Of a stretch of 64,000 nucleotides of DNA, positions 36,135-48,420 are shown in pieces. Position 1 is the first letter of the stretch. Each line of letters starts with the position of its first letter. The stretch comes from Chrysopilus asiliformis (taxonomy: Eukaryota > Arthropoda > Insecta > Diptera > Rhagionidae). Both the position numbers and the translations under genes were made by a program. The DNA lies in assembly GCA_964034945.1 (NCBI GenBank), contig OZ035962.1, positions 82,791,942 to 82,855,941 on the forward strand, written 5' to 3'. The notes beneath the pieces are model-generated. The model made no database searches. It worked only from the letters and a program-made list of their open reading frames with translations, and had not been told where the DNA came from.

Positions 36135-36536
36135 CCTCTGGATCCCAATGAACGCAACGCGAACGCAACTGCAACGCTGTGAACTGTCACGCAGCGCAAC
36201 ATTTCAGCGGCAGAGCCCAATGGCATCTCGTGAAGTAGTACAAGTGACATAATATTAAGTTGGTAAAAGTACAAAAATGGATAATTTTGAAGTGATAATT
36301 TGCTTTATCTTTGTTATTTGTATGTTATTGCACTAAGGCTAGCAATTTTTCCTCGAACGGCATTTCCCCAACCTCACTTTATGAACTGTCAACGCAGAAT
36401 TGCTGCGGCAAAGTTAGAAGTTTGCAAACTTTTGCGTTGTAGTTGCGTTCACTGTGCTCACTTCAAATGATTTCTATGGAACAAACTTGTAAGTGACAGT
36501 TTCTGCGTTCGCGTTGCGTTCATTGGGCTCCAGGCA
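36135..36536. mobile_element. Harbinger-type MITE, TTA duplication
   Basis: The inverted ends share CCCAATGAACGCAACGCGAA and the following CGCA. TTA flanks both sides (36132-36134, 36537-36539). The outermost three bases differ between ends. Inside, further inverted words (GAACTGTCA, CGCAGC, AAGTGA-type) extend the symmetry. It contains no ORF with a motif. Confidence 0.75.
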
Positions 36537-36539
36537 TTA

Positions 36540-37355
36540 GGCCGTTCTAGTGCTGAACGCCTCAAATACAAATTAGAGCTTTTCTAAACCTCAAACTTGC
36601 ATACATTCTGAAATTTTATTGTTCCATTTCATGCAAATTTAAAAAAAAAATCCACCCCCATTTTTTAAATTCCCTTAATTTTTCGTCATCCACGAGTAAT
36701 AAAACTATCAATTTAACACTGAAAGTCCATCACATCATTAACAACACTTTTGATGAGGCACATGTTAGATTCGTTTAAATATGCATCACACTGCGTCATA
36801 CCATGCTATTCTTTGATATACAATTAAAATCCAGATTCATTTATGAATTACTCCCTCTCTAAAGAAATTAAACAATGCCTCACATTCCTCGTCCTTCGTA
36901 AGATTCCAACACTGAAGAAAAAACAATGCAATTCATTAGTTCTTCTCCGCTTTGCAGTTTCGCTTTTGGGTTCGATGCCGGAACGCAGGAAAAGTGCTCA
37001 AAACTCAAGTGCAGAGTGCAACGATGCCAAATGAATGTATGCTGTGTTCATAAAAAAACACACACTAAATCTGGAAAAATAAATCCCGAAGAAATACCAT
37101 ACTGACTTACAGTGGAACTCAAGCGAATGTCCCAGGAAAGCTATGGGAATATTAAAATTGTATCATCCTAGAAATGACTGAACCGATTGTCATGAAATTT
37201 GTCATGGAATTTCGTTGTAGATTCAGTCCAAGTGCAGTATTGAAAAAACGGAGAAAGAAGAGGGGACGGGAGGAGGAGGAGGCAGATTCTGTGCTTTTCG
37301 TTTCGGCTAAAAAACCGGTTTGCATCTCTGCTAATTTTGAAGTCGTAGTTCTGCA
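36540..37355. other. Gene-free stretch with a family D-like fragment
   Basis: At about 37172-37240 the phrase CTGAACCGATTGTCATGAAA, followed by ATTTCGTTGTAGATTCAG, matches the family D module wording. No gene is supported. Confidence 0.4.
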
Positions 37356-37500
37356 GGCTGATGGCATAAAGCGTTTTCCATTAGACACTCCGGAGCGTTC
37401 CGGATCGTGTAGAGATAGATCGTGGTCCTGTGGCGATCTACCCCTACACGATCCGGGACGCTCCGGAATGTCCAATGGAATACGCCTTATGCTATTAGCC
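37356..37500. repeat. Snapback element with 57-bp arms
   Basis: The left arm runs GGCTGATGGCATAAAGCG, then CACTCCGGAGCGTTCCGG and ATCGTGTAG. The right arm is its inverted copy ending CGCCTTATGCTATTAGCC, with about 85-90 percent match and a loop of about 30 bp. A third arm copy follows at 37501-37551 (CGCTCCGGAATGTTCATTAG, AAAACGCCTATAG). The GC content is far above its surroundings. Confidence 0.75.
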
Positions 37501-37551
37501 TCCGTAGTCGCTCCGGAATGTTCATTAGAAAACGCCTATAGTTTCGTGGGT

Positions 37552-39347
37552 AACACACAAAATTTGGGAACCAATACATCTTGAGTTCGATTAAATCCTG
37601 GGGCTCACAGTCAGTTCAAGTCAAATTGCTTTACCGAAAAAAATAGTGATAGCTACTACTTGTTTCTACCTACACTATCGGTCTAGCTCGCAATCATGGC
37701 TTCTACCTTTAGTGCTTAGAAAATCCTTACAAATGTTGAAATTCGTTATCCACATAAATGTTTAAACTGTGAAAAAAAATGAAAGCTTGATTTCTGCTTC
37801 CACGCGGTAAAAAAAACTCCTTTTTTTGATGACAGATTTCTAAAATATTGCCAAAAGGACGATATATACACAATGACAAAAAAATTACACCATTATAAAA
37901 TAAAAACTTTACTGTTTCAACTCAAGTTATGTTAGCGTTTCCATACTTGTGTGATTCTTATTCTTGCGCTTTTCCCCATATTATGAGCAACAATGAGGTC
38001 GATTCAAGCTACATTGCGACATTGTATCGAATGAATAACACTGCAAATCGTTCACTTATGGTGCATTCTTGAAAATGCATTCTCGACTCGGTAGCGTAAC
38101 CAAAACAATAGTATATAAGGCTTAGCATAAGAAAAAAAAAGAAATCTCAGGGTTTCGTGTTGACATTTGAATCCCTCAATGCATCCCAATGAGAGCCTGC
38201 CTCGTTCCCATTACGTCATTTGACAAAATTCTCGGTTGTGTGAGATCTGTCAATGTTTCGAGATGGTATAGGGCGAATTGTTTACTATTTATCCGCAACA
38301 CATAACCTCCTCTTCATGTAGCCCTGCATGTGCAGCATTCATGGTTTCATAACACGATGCTGGAGCTAGAGGGACCCTTTTATCTGAAATTAGGTTAAGA
38401 GGAAACTTCCCTTTGACACTCAGAAATTTACTCTATCTGGAATTCGCTTTTGTTGTGTCAGCCTCTGCGCTTCAGCCACCAAACCAAAACAACATCCACA
38501 TTGAGCTCCTCTTCTCCTCTATCCTCTCCTGAATCCACAACACTTTATAATTTACCCGTCGTGGTATGAAAGTTTTTTTTTGTTTATGTTTACGTGCGCG
38601 GGCAACGGCTTTTTCGCTTTGATGAAAATTTCATGCCATGAAAATGGGAAAATGTTTAAGTGGTGAGAATGTTTTACCATCAAACTTTAAATTTAAATAA
38701 ACAACGTAAAAAATAGATTAAACGACGAAACTATCTGAGGATTGGAGTGTTGCACGCTAAAGCGAAACGTATACTGGTTTGGGGCCCAGAAAATCCATTA
38801 ATGGAGTTTTTCGAGGGTTTTGAGACACTTCTTTGATAAAAGCAGTTCCTGTTCCGGTTCCAATTGAGTAAAAAATTTTCCCGATTCTTCTTCAGTCTTC
38901 TATGACTGAGTCGTGCTGTTCCATTATTTTGGAGGATTTTCTGGGATTTTGTCCGCTAAGAGAGAACATTTGCATTTTTACACGATTTTCCATTCGAGAA
39001 ATGTAAATAAATCAAAGCTTTAGAAAATACATTCTCTGAAAGTTGGAGAAAATCGTTGTTTGTATTATCTCGAAAGACAGATATGTAAATGTAACATTCT
39101 TAAAATAAAGATACTTTTACAGCCGTAAAAGCCTTACGACAAACATTTTTTTTTTAGAAAACACAATACATTTTGGAAATATTTCCAATATCAAAAAATT
39201 GTGAAAATACAAAATACCTTCTTCGTCTTTGAGTGTCACGAAAGCCCAATTATTGTTGTCTTTCTCTATGGCAGTACATTCTAAAGTCGGACTAAGCTTC
39301 CTAGAGTTTTACATTGATTGCGTGTGGTGGATTAGTTCCAACATTTG
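37552..39347. other. Gene-free stretch
   Basis: No ORF with coding character and no repeat boundary could be read here. Confidence 0.4.
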
Positions 39348-39350
39348 TAA

Positions 39351-39512
39351 AGCCCTATTCAGGCTAACGATTGCGATTTTGATTGAAGCTTCTCGACCAA
39401 TGAAATCAAAGCTTTCAACGATAGGAAAATGAAAGCTTTGATCTCATTGGTCGAGGAAGCTCAATTGTAATTGTAATCCTAATCGTAATCGCAATCACAA
39501 TTGGTAAGGTCG
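39351..39512. mobile_element. Foldback MITE, family E, copy 2
   Basis: It begins AGCCCTATTCAGGCTAACGA after TAA (39348-39350) and shares with 17-165 the central ATCAAAGCTTTCAACGATAG and GCTTTGATCTCATTGG blocks and the TAATCGTAATCGCAATC arm. The right terminus has diverged, so the second target copy cannot be confirmed. Confidence 0.65.
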
Positions 39513-40416
39513 GGATACCATTGGCCCAATACAACATTTACGACAACAGATTACGGCGACAAAATTGTCCTCCACATACGCACACGTTGTTGTCATTTGC
39601 TTTTCGTCATTTGGTTTTCATTTTATTTTGACAGTCGGACAGTAAGCCACGCTCTTGCTCTTAAGATCTTAAGAGCCAGAGCGTAAAAACCGTGATTTCA
39701 TTTTCGTTCTATGGACCATTTTACTGAAAAGCCGAATTTCGTTCCCTAGAGAGAGATTTTTATTTTCCGTTGATTTCAATTGCTCCTTAGGAGAAGAATG
39801 AAAGAGTAAAAATGTGAGCGTTTTGAAAAGATCAAGATTAAAACCCACAAAAAAAATCTGTTAAATCGTTTAGAGATAGCTGATAACGGGTTCAGAGAAG
39901 AAGTCAATTTCTGTTTTGTAGAGTAGCAAAGGGGAGCAGGAGGTGGACAAAGTCACATGCTTTGTAGGTAGAAAATTTTGGTGCGTGGCAGGAAAAAACT
40001 ACACAAAAATCTTGTAGGAATTAACGGAAAAAAATCCGCTAAATCGGTTTTTGTCAGATGAAATTTTAGGCATGGAAACCACTTTCTAAAAACAGATCTT
40101 CGAATTTTTATCGGAAAAAGTTTTACCGAAATCGCAAATAACACAGGCCAACACTTATTTTGTTGCACTTAATAAAGGAGTCTTTTTTGGGTGTCGCTGA
40201 TTGCAAATGTGGTAGTAGTATATGGCTGGATCAGCGTTTAGTTTTGAGATATGCAGATTATCCAAAGTATACTCTAAGGCAGGCTTCTCCAACCCACAGC
40301 CCACGGGCCGCATGCGGCTCATGACGTGTTTGAATGTTACCCAACAAAAACTGGTATATTTATGAATTAATAAAGTTTAAATTACTTAAAATTGTTAACT
40401 AAGTATAAATATATTC

Positions 40417-41153
40417 CCCCGACGAACATCTATGCCAAATTTCAGGTCAATCGGTGCAGTAGTTTCCCCGCGAAAGAGTAACATAGCGCAAAAACTAAGT
40501 TTCGAAATCACTTTACCCACTCCCCTTACTCCCCCACTCCTCGCGCTACTTTTCCGTATGCCTATGTTGGAACCAGAACTACCACAGACACTCATGCCAA
40601 ATTTCAAGTCAATCGGTTCAGTCGTTTTTGCGTGAAAGAGGAACAGACAGACAGACAGACACCAACTCATTTTTATATATTAGTACTAGCTTGCATACCC
40701 GTCGTTGCCGGGTTAAGTTTTTTTCATTTTTTTTTGATGGTCTATGTTGGAGCTAAACTTCAGGCCAATCGGCTCGGTAGTTTCCCTAGAGGAAGAGCTA
40801 AGTTTCGAGATTACTTTACCCCCTCCCCTTACTCCCCCACCTCTCGGGCTACTTTTTAATGGGTCTGTGTTGGGGCTGGATCCCCGACGAACATCTATGC
40901 CAAATTTCAGGCCAATCGGCTCAGTAGTTTCCCCGCGAAAGAGTAACATAGCGCAAAAACTAAGTTTCGAAATCACTTTACCCCCTCCCCTTACTCCCCC
41001 CACCCCTCGCGCTACTTTTCCGTATGCCTATGTTGGAACCAGAACTACCACAGACACTCATGCCAAATTTCAAGTCAATCGGTTCAGCCGTTTTTGCGTG
41101 AAAGAGGAACAGACAGACAGACAGACACCAACTCATTTTTATATATTAGTATG
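40417..41153 (-). repeat. Dispersed repeat family D with internal 465-bp duplication
   Basis: Two almost identical arrays (about 40417-40685 and 40882-41153) are offset by 465 bp. Each carries GACGAACATCTATGCCAAAT, CCCCGCGAAAGAGTAACATA, TACTCCCCC, GCGTGAAAGAGGAACAGAC, a GACAGACAGACAGACA run and ATTTTTATATATTAGTA. The linking piece has TTGCATACCCGTCGTTGCCG and a third, diverged module. The ORFs here simply translate the modules in either direction and are not genes. Confidence 0.8.
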
Positions 41154-41161
41154 ATGATGTA

Positions 41162-41246
41162 ATCTACATGAGTTCTAATTTTGCAGAGACTGCAATTTTG
41201 GGGAGACCGCATTGTTACGTAATACAAAATTAGAGCTCATGTAGAT
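41162..41246. repeat. Hairpin, 22-bp arms
   Basis: ATCTACATGAGTTCTAATTTTG at 41162-41183 is inverted at 41225-41246 with one mismatch. It lies immediately after the end of the family D repeat. Confidence 0.75.
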
Positions 41247-41249
41247 GAC

Positions 41250-44060
41250 ATATGATATAAGATCGCTTGGTAAACTTGAACTTTTTCGCAATGCGGTGCA
41301 AATTCGAATTCGGTGTGCCAAGTGCCTAATATCGATTACACGAAAGCAAAACCTGTTTTTGTTGGCCTGTGTAACCATTGATTTTGGCAGATGATAAAAA
41401 TTTATGAAGGGAAAAATCGCTTAAAAGGTTCTCGAGCTAGTTTGGGACACACAACTAATACTTGATTATTTTGTGAAAGTTCCGCTTTTAAATTTGTTTA
41501 TTTAGTCATCGTGCGAAATGGAGATAATTACACCAGAGCGTAGGTTCTTTTATGTTGCCTTAGTCAGAACAAAATAACAAAAAAAAAACCTATGTGTCAT
41601 CAAAATATTTTCAATCTATGATACTTTTATGTTGAAATGATTAAATCATCGAAGCAAAACCAAAAAAGAAAAAAAGATGCAGGAGATGAAGTTGGGTGTG
41701 GATTATATTGTACATAAATCAAATTCCAAATACTGGAAGAAATAACCACCCCGGAAAGACAACGATTTACTTCAGGAAATGAAATTTTAGCCAGTCTAAA
41801 AGTTTTGCTACATTTTAATCCTGCAAAGCTTTTCTGTGCTCCTTCATGTAAACTTAAGCCGAGTGTTGTGCATTGCAGTGAGACCTTTGTGTGTGTAAGA
41901 ATGGGAAAAAGTTAAAAAATATAATCTTTATTTCGTATAGACGACGCTTAGGACTGCAATAGAATGGGAATCTTGTTTGAACGAGGATTAATGCTGAAAT
42001 AAAAAGCAGGAACTGAAACAGTCATCAGGTTTGCCCGTTACGTAAATGTCGGCGGGAAGGGAATGGGGGGGTTTTTTCTACCCGAGTTTTCAAAGGAAAA
42101 AATCGAAAAGAATTTCGAAGTCTGTAAATATTTGATGTACAAAGCCGCCTGTAATGGAAAATCTCAACTTTGCCTTTTTCTGCGATTCAAAATGTTTTCG
42201 CTATTTAACGACGTGAAGAAAATAGCATCGCCTTATATACATATATGGCCGTGTATAAGCGAGGATAAAGGATAAAATGAAATTCATTTTTGCCAGCTAA
42301 AAAGAATACCGAACGGAAACTCACAAAGAAACAGCTGAAAGGCACATTTTGTCGTCCTTTTAGACATTCTTTTGCCTTGCCATTATTTTTGTTTCGTTTG
42401 GCAAAAGCCGTCCAGATACGCGTAGCATACAAGGAAGCATTTTTACATATAATGGTATTGTGGATATTTGATGTTGATGGCCCTTGCAGATCCAAGATTA
42501 CAAAACCGTAAAGGCAAACGAAGCGGCACCATCCATGTTGTGTATCTTTCAACAAAATATCAAAAAGATAAAAAAAAAACGAAAATAAACGACGATCGTG
42601 TCCAGAGGAAAATTTGTGGAAAAAAAAATAATGGCAAATGTGTACGGATATTGAATAACTTAAGGGAAGCTGTTCCTTAAAAGGGCAAAAGCGGAACATT
42701 TTTGGGAATAAAATTCAGAAAGAATTCACTGGACTACTTAGGGATACTCTTTGATGACCTTTTTCGGGGAAAATTCGCACCCAATGCGAAATTAAATTAA
42801 ATTATAAGAACCCTGGTTACGAAATTCTCGTCCCCTAAGCCCTAAAAATGTTTACCGTTTTTCATATATACCTACCCAACGATACCGAATTAGTTCAGTT
42901 TTCTTCCCTGTTAGCCAGGATCGATCCATTTGACTTGTCATTGAGATTAAGTCGGTTGAATAAGCATCAGCCCTTAACACTTTTCGTTTGTGTGCCAATT
43001 TTCTCACAATTCAGGGGTTATTTTTGTACGTCTTCCTCTATTTGTAAGTCACATTACGAAGATTGGCCCTCGACCATTCATCCCCTAAAAACCTTAGATA
43101 CATATTAACAGAAAACGACACTTTCCGATGGTATTTTAACAGAATCCCTAACGAATTTTACGTGGCCCCTCATCTCTGCCATTTCAACGAACCAATAGGC
43201 CTTCCTAAGAGGGTTGATTTCCTGTGGAAAAGGAAAAGGGGTGCAGGCGGTGGTAAAACTGAATCGATGTCTCTCGATCTGGAGTAAAGTCCTCTTGATT
43301 CAAATTGAGTGATTATCTTTTATTAAGGAGGTGAAAAAGAGGGAGAAACGTCAATGATTACTGTGCAAGGGCGCGGTTTTAATATCGAGTTTTCTCTGAT
43401 GAGGGTTGAAATGGAAAAATCGAAGATCTTGGGTGGGTGGGAAGTTTTGTTGAATCATCACAATCCCGAAAAGAGCTTTCAGAAGTGGTTTTTGGTTAAA
43501 GCAGCAAATGGAGTGCACTTTTGGGATTATCCGGAAAACGAGGTGATTGGCGTTTAGGTGTACAAACGTTAAATGGAGTTTGTGTAATAAAATGGTGTTT
43601 TTTTTCTACCTTTCCGAAGCAGTGGGAGTTGGCACAGAATGAGGGAAAGTAAAAGTTGAAGAGGTGACCTAATTTTCCATACCTACTTGAATTCCCATCA
43701 AATCGCTCCTTACATTTAATGGAATTTGATCCTCTTGGCATTCATTTATTTAGGAGCTACTCGTAATCCGGGAGGCAAACAACTCAATTTCTGTTCATTT
43801 TTGATGGATAATTTCAAATGAATTTTTGCGCGTTGGCGGTGATGATGGGGCAACGGGAATATAATGGAATTTTAATCAATTTTTTACTTCAACATTTAGA
43901 AGAACTACAATTGATGGAAAATAAGCCTTATATGTATTTGTGTTGGTAAGCTGTTCTTATTAAATCAATAAAAATGGGAATTGGAAGAAAAAGAGAAATG
44001 GAAAAGTAAATGGCATTAAAATTGTTTGCTTAAGCATTTTGTGATTTGAACAATTTTTAC
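41250..44060. other. Gene-free stretch
   Basis: Opposed long ORFs at 42205-42699 (minus) and 42290-42680 (plus) overlap one another and have no motifs. The frames at 42848-43287 and 43354-43557 have neither a recognised domain nor convincing splice junctions. Confidence 0.45.
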
Positions 44061-45525
44061 TTTCTTATACGAAGTATAACAAAGTATTGTATTCATGAAA
44101 AATTTCCACCTCTTAATTTTGCCTAAAAAACATTTCCTGGGCACTCCTGAATCGCTTGGAGCATTAGGTACTACAAAAATGTCTTTTTGTCTATCAGTGT
44201 GTCGGGGTATAAGATTTCTCAAAAACTACTTGAGCTGGAGCCATGAAATTTTACATCGATGTTTGGTCATGGAATGAGACAATCCTATTAATTTTTTATG
44301 GAAGTCCGTTGACTGGAAGTAACCAATATGGCGACTTGTTTAAAAATCCCAATTTAGTTGTTTTTTTTATGTAGAATTTCCTACACTTAACTTTCACTAA
44401 AACTCCATATCTCAAACCGTTATCGAGATATACCGTTATTATAAAAAAATCGGTGTTTTTGCAATTTTCTTAAAAACGGGTTATTAATTATTTAATGTAT
44501 GAGATGAATTGAGGAGAATAATATTTCCCAAAATTTTGTTTTTTACCGTTATTATATTTTCATTAAAAATTTAAAAAAGGTTTTTGCGAAATGCTTGCGA
44601 ACGCGGTTTTTCAAAAAAAAAAAAACATTTGAAGGTAGAATTAAAGATATTAAAATTCTCTACATTTCTATACTCTATATGATATATCATTTATATGCAG
44701 TATACCGTTTGTAAGGCATCGAACCGATCGTCGGACACAAAAATGAACTACACCAGGGTGTTAGGGATGACAAAAGATTTTGATTTCCGCATGTCCGTCC
44801 GTCTGTCTGTTTGTCCGTCTGTCTATCCGTCTGCCTGTCTGTCTGTCCATCTGTGAACTTTCGAAAAGATCGAGCTAGAGACTTAAAATTTTGTATAGTT
44901 ACGTTTCTCGTAAATGGCGCGGCTAAGTTCTTGAACGAGCAAAATTGGACCATTCCTTTCCCCTCCACCATACAAACGAAACTGTTTTTTACAATTTTCT
45001 CGAAAACGGTGAGTCTTTTTAAAAAATTATGAAGGTAAAATGTATTTAGAATAAAATTTTACATAACTCCTCCATACATCAAAATCCAATCGAACCATTG
45101 CTTCTCCCCTTTCCCATACAAATGGAATACTTTTTTCCTTTTTTTTTTTCAAAAACTGTGAATCGTATTGAAAAATTTATAAAGGTAAAATCTGTTTAGA
45201 ACATGATTTTACATAACTGTTCCATACTTCAAAATCCAATGGGACCACTCTTTTCGTCCTCTCCTATACAAATGGATTTTTTTTAAATAAACATTTTGTT
45301 TGTCATCATATAGAGTATTTGACGATTGGCCCTTAGCAATTGTACCTTTTCTTATGTTTACATTTTTTCGTAGATCGATATCTTTTACCGTTATAGAGAT
45401 ATTTCGGATTTTGTAAAAAGAATCATATTTTTATATAAACTAATATTTTATTCGTCGGGTTATAGTGTATGTACACATAGTAGATTTTGTATAAGAAAGT
45501 CATGTGCTTTTCACATCAGATTTTT
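44061..45525 (+). repeat. Dispersed repeat family B, long copy with family C insert
   Basis: It starts CTTATACGAAGTATAACAAA and has CACCTCTTAATTTTGCCTAA, GATTTCTCAAAAACTACTTG, TTTGGTCATGGAATGAGAC and ATATCTCAAACCGTTATCGA, followed by the insert at 44672-45355. It resumes with GATCGATATCTTTTACCGTT and ends AAGTCATGTGCTTTTCACAT. This is the most complete family B copy in the window. Confidence 0.8.
44672..45355 (+). repeat. Dispersed repeat family C inside family B
   Basis: It starts TATACTCTATATGATATATC, then has AATGAACTACACCAGGGTG, the CCGTCCGTCTGTCTG tract and GAGCTAGAGACTTAAAATTT. Several tandem modules follow of the type ACATAACT-CCATAC-TCAAAATCCAAT-CATACAAATGGA. It ends near CATATAGAGTATTTGACGAT and TTATGTTTACATTTTT. 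It occupies the same internal position of family B as family A does at 25774. Confidence 0.75.
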
Positions 45526-45730
45526 TTTCACAAAAATAAATTTTTTTTTTAAATAAATTAATATTTATTTTAGGCTTTTTCCAAATTTTTGCTGAACATT
45601 TTTGAGCCGTAATGTCCAGATTTCAATTTCGTACCTCCTCCCCGCTTATCGAAAGTTATATTTTTTCACAAATACTTTTTTATAGATCAGATGCACAACT
45701 AGGAGAAAGCTACCCAAAACGATGACCCTA

Positions 45731-46840
45731 CACTGAGCGAAAAAGTCATAGAAAACGCATATGAATTCGTATGTTTCAACTATAAAAGGGCGCCATTGCG
45801 CAAAATTGTAAGATTTACATTGAGTAATGTGAAACACGGCCGCATTGTGAATTCAACATTTTGCCATATGAATTGATACCCATATTGTGCATTTTAAGCA
45901 GCAAATATGCGGCGTTTTCTTTCTCCCTCGAATGGTTACTTAGCTTGGTGAGTGAACAGAGATGAACAAATTAAAACGTAAACAGAAAGCGAACAAGAAA
46001 AATCTAATGGCGATAAATTAATCGAAACTTTTTGTGGAGTATTATTTTATAATGGACTTTTCCTCCGATTGCATGTCGTGATTTTAGTTGCCACGAAAAT
46101 TTTTCGACAATATTGGATCTGAAATTTAAACAGATTTTAATGGGCCATCAAATTATTTAGTTTTTAATGAAAAATTTCTTTAATTTTATTTTACCGGTCA
46201 AATTTATTTTTTCTTTTGCAATGAAATTTTGATGCCAATAAAATTATGCTGTTTCAAAAATGTCTGCTATATACTTTTTATGCAATATCCTTCAATCATT
46301 CGCCTGAAATAAGAAATTTAATTCTCGAAACGAAATCGTTTCCATCAAATGTCAATGGGAAATATGGCGGCTGAAGGCATCAACTTTCTTTTTCTTTTTA
46401 CATTTGAAAATACAAAATTAACCTCACAAAAATATAAAAGTATAAGTTGAAATGCATGATTGTATAGTCGAAAAATGTAATTTCGTATGTAAGTCGAAAA
46501 ATGTAAAGTCGAAAAATGTAATTTCGGATTTTATTAACTCACATGTATTAAATGATATGGAAAATTGTAAAATTTACAAATCTTCAATGTAAAATTATAT
46601 ATGATTTATATTATTTTGTATTTTACTCTGGGTTTTTCAATAGTACATATCAATTTATCAACAAACAATGTAAAATTTACCATGAAAACATAGTTTTCCC
46701 TGTTTTCATATTAATGTATATGTAAGATCAATAAGTTTATATTGAAAATTGCGTGCTTTTCCAATTTGGGGAAAGTTTTTACAATGCGAAGATTTACAAT
46801 GCATCATTGTAAATATCGCAATGGGGTATTTCTCTCAGTG
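45731..46840. mobile_element. TA-flanked element with CACTGAG ends
   Basis: The ends read CACTGAGCGAAAAAG and, inverted, CACTGAGAGAAATAC, with TA on both sides (45729-45730 and 46841-46842). There are internal tandem GTCGAAAAATGTAA words at about 46465-46530. No transposase ORF is present. Related in end style to the CACGGAG element at 26777. The short shared end makes the call moderate. Confidence 0.55.
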
Positions 46841-46851
46841 TAGAGTTCTAA

Positions 46852-47016
46852 ACTCATGTGAAGTTGGCGACCTATTTTTTGGTTTCGGATTTTCCCCCCT
46901 TAAAAAACCAGAATTTTTTTTTTACTAATTGAGAACTCAAAAGCTACTCAAAAGCTACTCAGAACTCCAATTTTTTTTAATGATTTCCAAAAATAGGTCG
47001 CCAACTTCACATGAGT
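46852..47016. mobile_element. MULE-type MITE with perfect 9-bp duplication
   Basis: The first 28 bp, beginning ACTCATGTGAAGTTGGCGAC, are exactly inverted at the right end. Identical GAGTTCTAA flanks lie at 46843-46851 and 47017-47025. A 9-bp duplication is typical of Mutator-like elements. The left flank directly abuts the TA of the preceding element. Perfect ends suggest recent insertion. Confidence 0.8.
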
Positions 47017-47025
47017 GAGTTCTAA

Positions 47026-48417
47026 CCGCTGTAACAAGAATTTTATAAACAACTAGCAAAATTAAATAAATAAAAAAAATAAATAACGAAATATTTTTCT
47101 TCGGTTTTCGTTACGTTACGATAACGTTTCCCATTCCTGGTAATAATAATTTTTTGAAGTTACAGGATATCAAAACTATTGACGTCACAGGATACCACTT
47201 ATTTTTATGCGAAAAACTTTTCATTATTAAAAAAAGTCGTTTATTCGCGACAAGTCCGTCTAGGCTTGTCAGCCCTTAATTGCAAAATGAGGAATACTTG
47301 GAACGTCAAAAGATTTTATTTAAAAAATGTAGATGGCAAAAATTGTCAGGTCCCCGCCTACCTTGTTTCCCCGTCTACCAGCCTACCCTTTCCCCTGCCC
47401 TGTTTCTACAACTTTCCCCTACCCCGAGAATTTGATGAAAATCGGTTTATTGAATTACACTGCCGTGTAAGTTTTTCAAAATTTGGCAAGAGAAAATCTC
47501 GTACGCCGGGATTTTCGGGAATGCTGGATTAAATTCATTTGAATATGTAAAATTTTATAAATACCAGAATGAATTTTCTGTTGTGTAAAACACACTATCA
47601 ACTTACAAGACATTTAATTAAAACAATATACTCCTTTGTTATGTTATTTAGACGCTAAAACAGAGATGAAAATTTTAGTATTTTGATTGAAACAAAAGCC
47701 AGTAATTCAGCTGGGATTATAGGACTTACCGGGAACATGTTTTTCATCTAGCATCCGAACAGCACAAAAATCCAGTTGGTCTCTGATTAAAAGCACACAA
47801 TGGAAGGCGCATAAAAGGAAAACGCAGTGAAAAACAAAAAAAAAATGTGAATAAAAAAAACGTTTTCTAAATGAAAATATTTTATTCAGGGAGTCGCTTT
47901 GGGACAAGAGGACAAAAGGCCTTTATAAAATTCTCTCGACTTTATTAAAAGGCTGATTATAAAAAAGACGTTTCCTCTCTCCTTTTGTACTTTTACAAAA
48001 TTCAAATTTCAACTACTTGTCTTGATCTGACAGAACTTCAGTTAAGATTTGCCTAACAATTGAAAATGTTCGTCCGTTGGGTGTTAAGCAATTTCCCTTC
48101 GGGTTCAAAAAAATATTCAAAACCCTCAAATTGGGCGGCTTAATTGATTCTGCCGAATTTGCACATCAGTTGTGAAATTTTCCGTCTTATATCTTGTGTA
48201 GATTGTCTGAGGGCGGCGTTCCACAGAAGAAAGAGATTTTGTTAGGATAGTTCAAGACTAAGCATTTTTTTCTCTTCTGAAAAAGTCTTCAGTGTAGCAG
48301 CATGTGCTGCTACAAATTTCGTGAAAATCAGGTTTGGTTTTTTTTTAATTTTCGGAAAACAAAAAAAATGTTAAAGAGGGTTGTCCATAAAATACGTCCC
48401 GCTAATTTTCGGACATT
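47026..48417. other. Gene-free stretch
   Basis: The 117-codon ORF at 47179-47532 is the longest here. Its right part contains the repeat phrase AATTTGATGAAAATCGGTTT, found in repeat modules elsewhere, so it is judged a repeat translation rather than a gene. Confidence 0.5.
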
Positions 48418-48420
48418 TAA

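Noticed and set aside
42205..42699. 164-codon minus-strand ORF, the second longest in the window
   Set aside because: Overlapped by opposing open frames, composition is Phe/Ser-rich from T-rich DNA, and there is no motif or splice context.
47179..47532. 117-codon + strand ORF
   Set aside because: Part of the frame is built from the recurring TTTGATGAAAATCGGTT repeat phrase, and no domain is visible.
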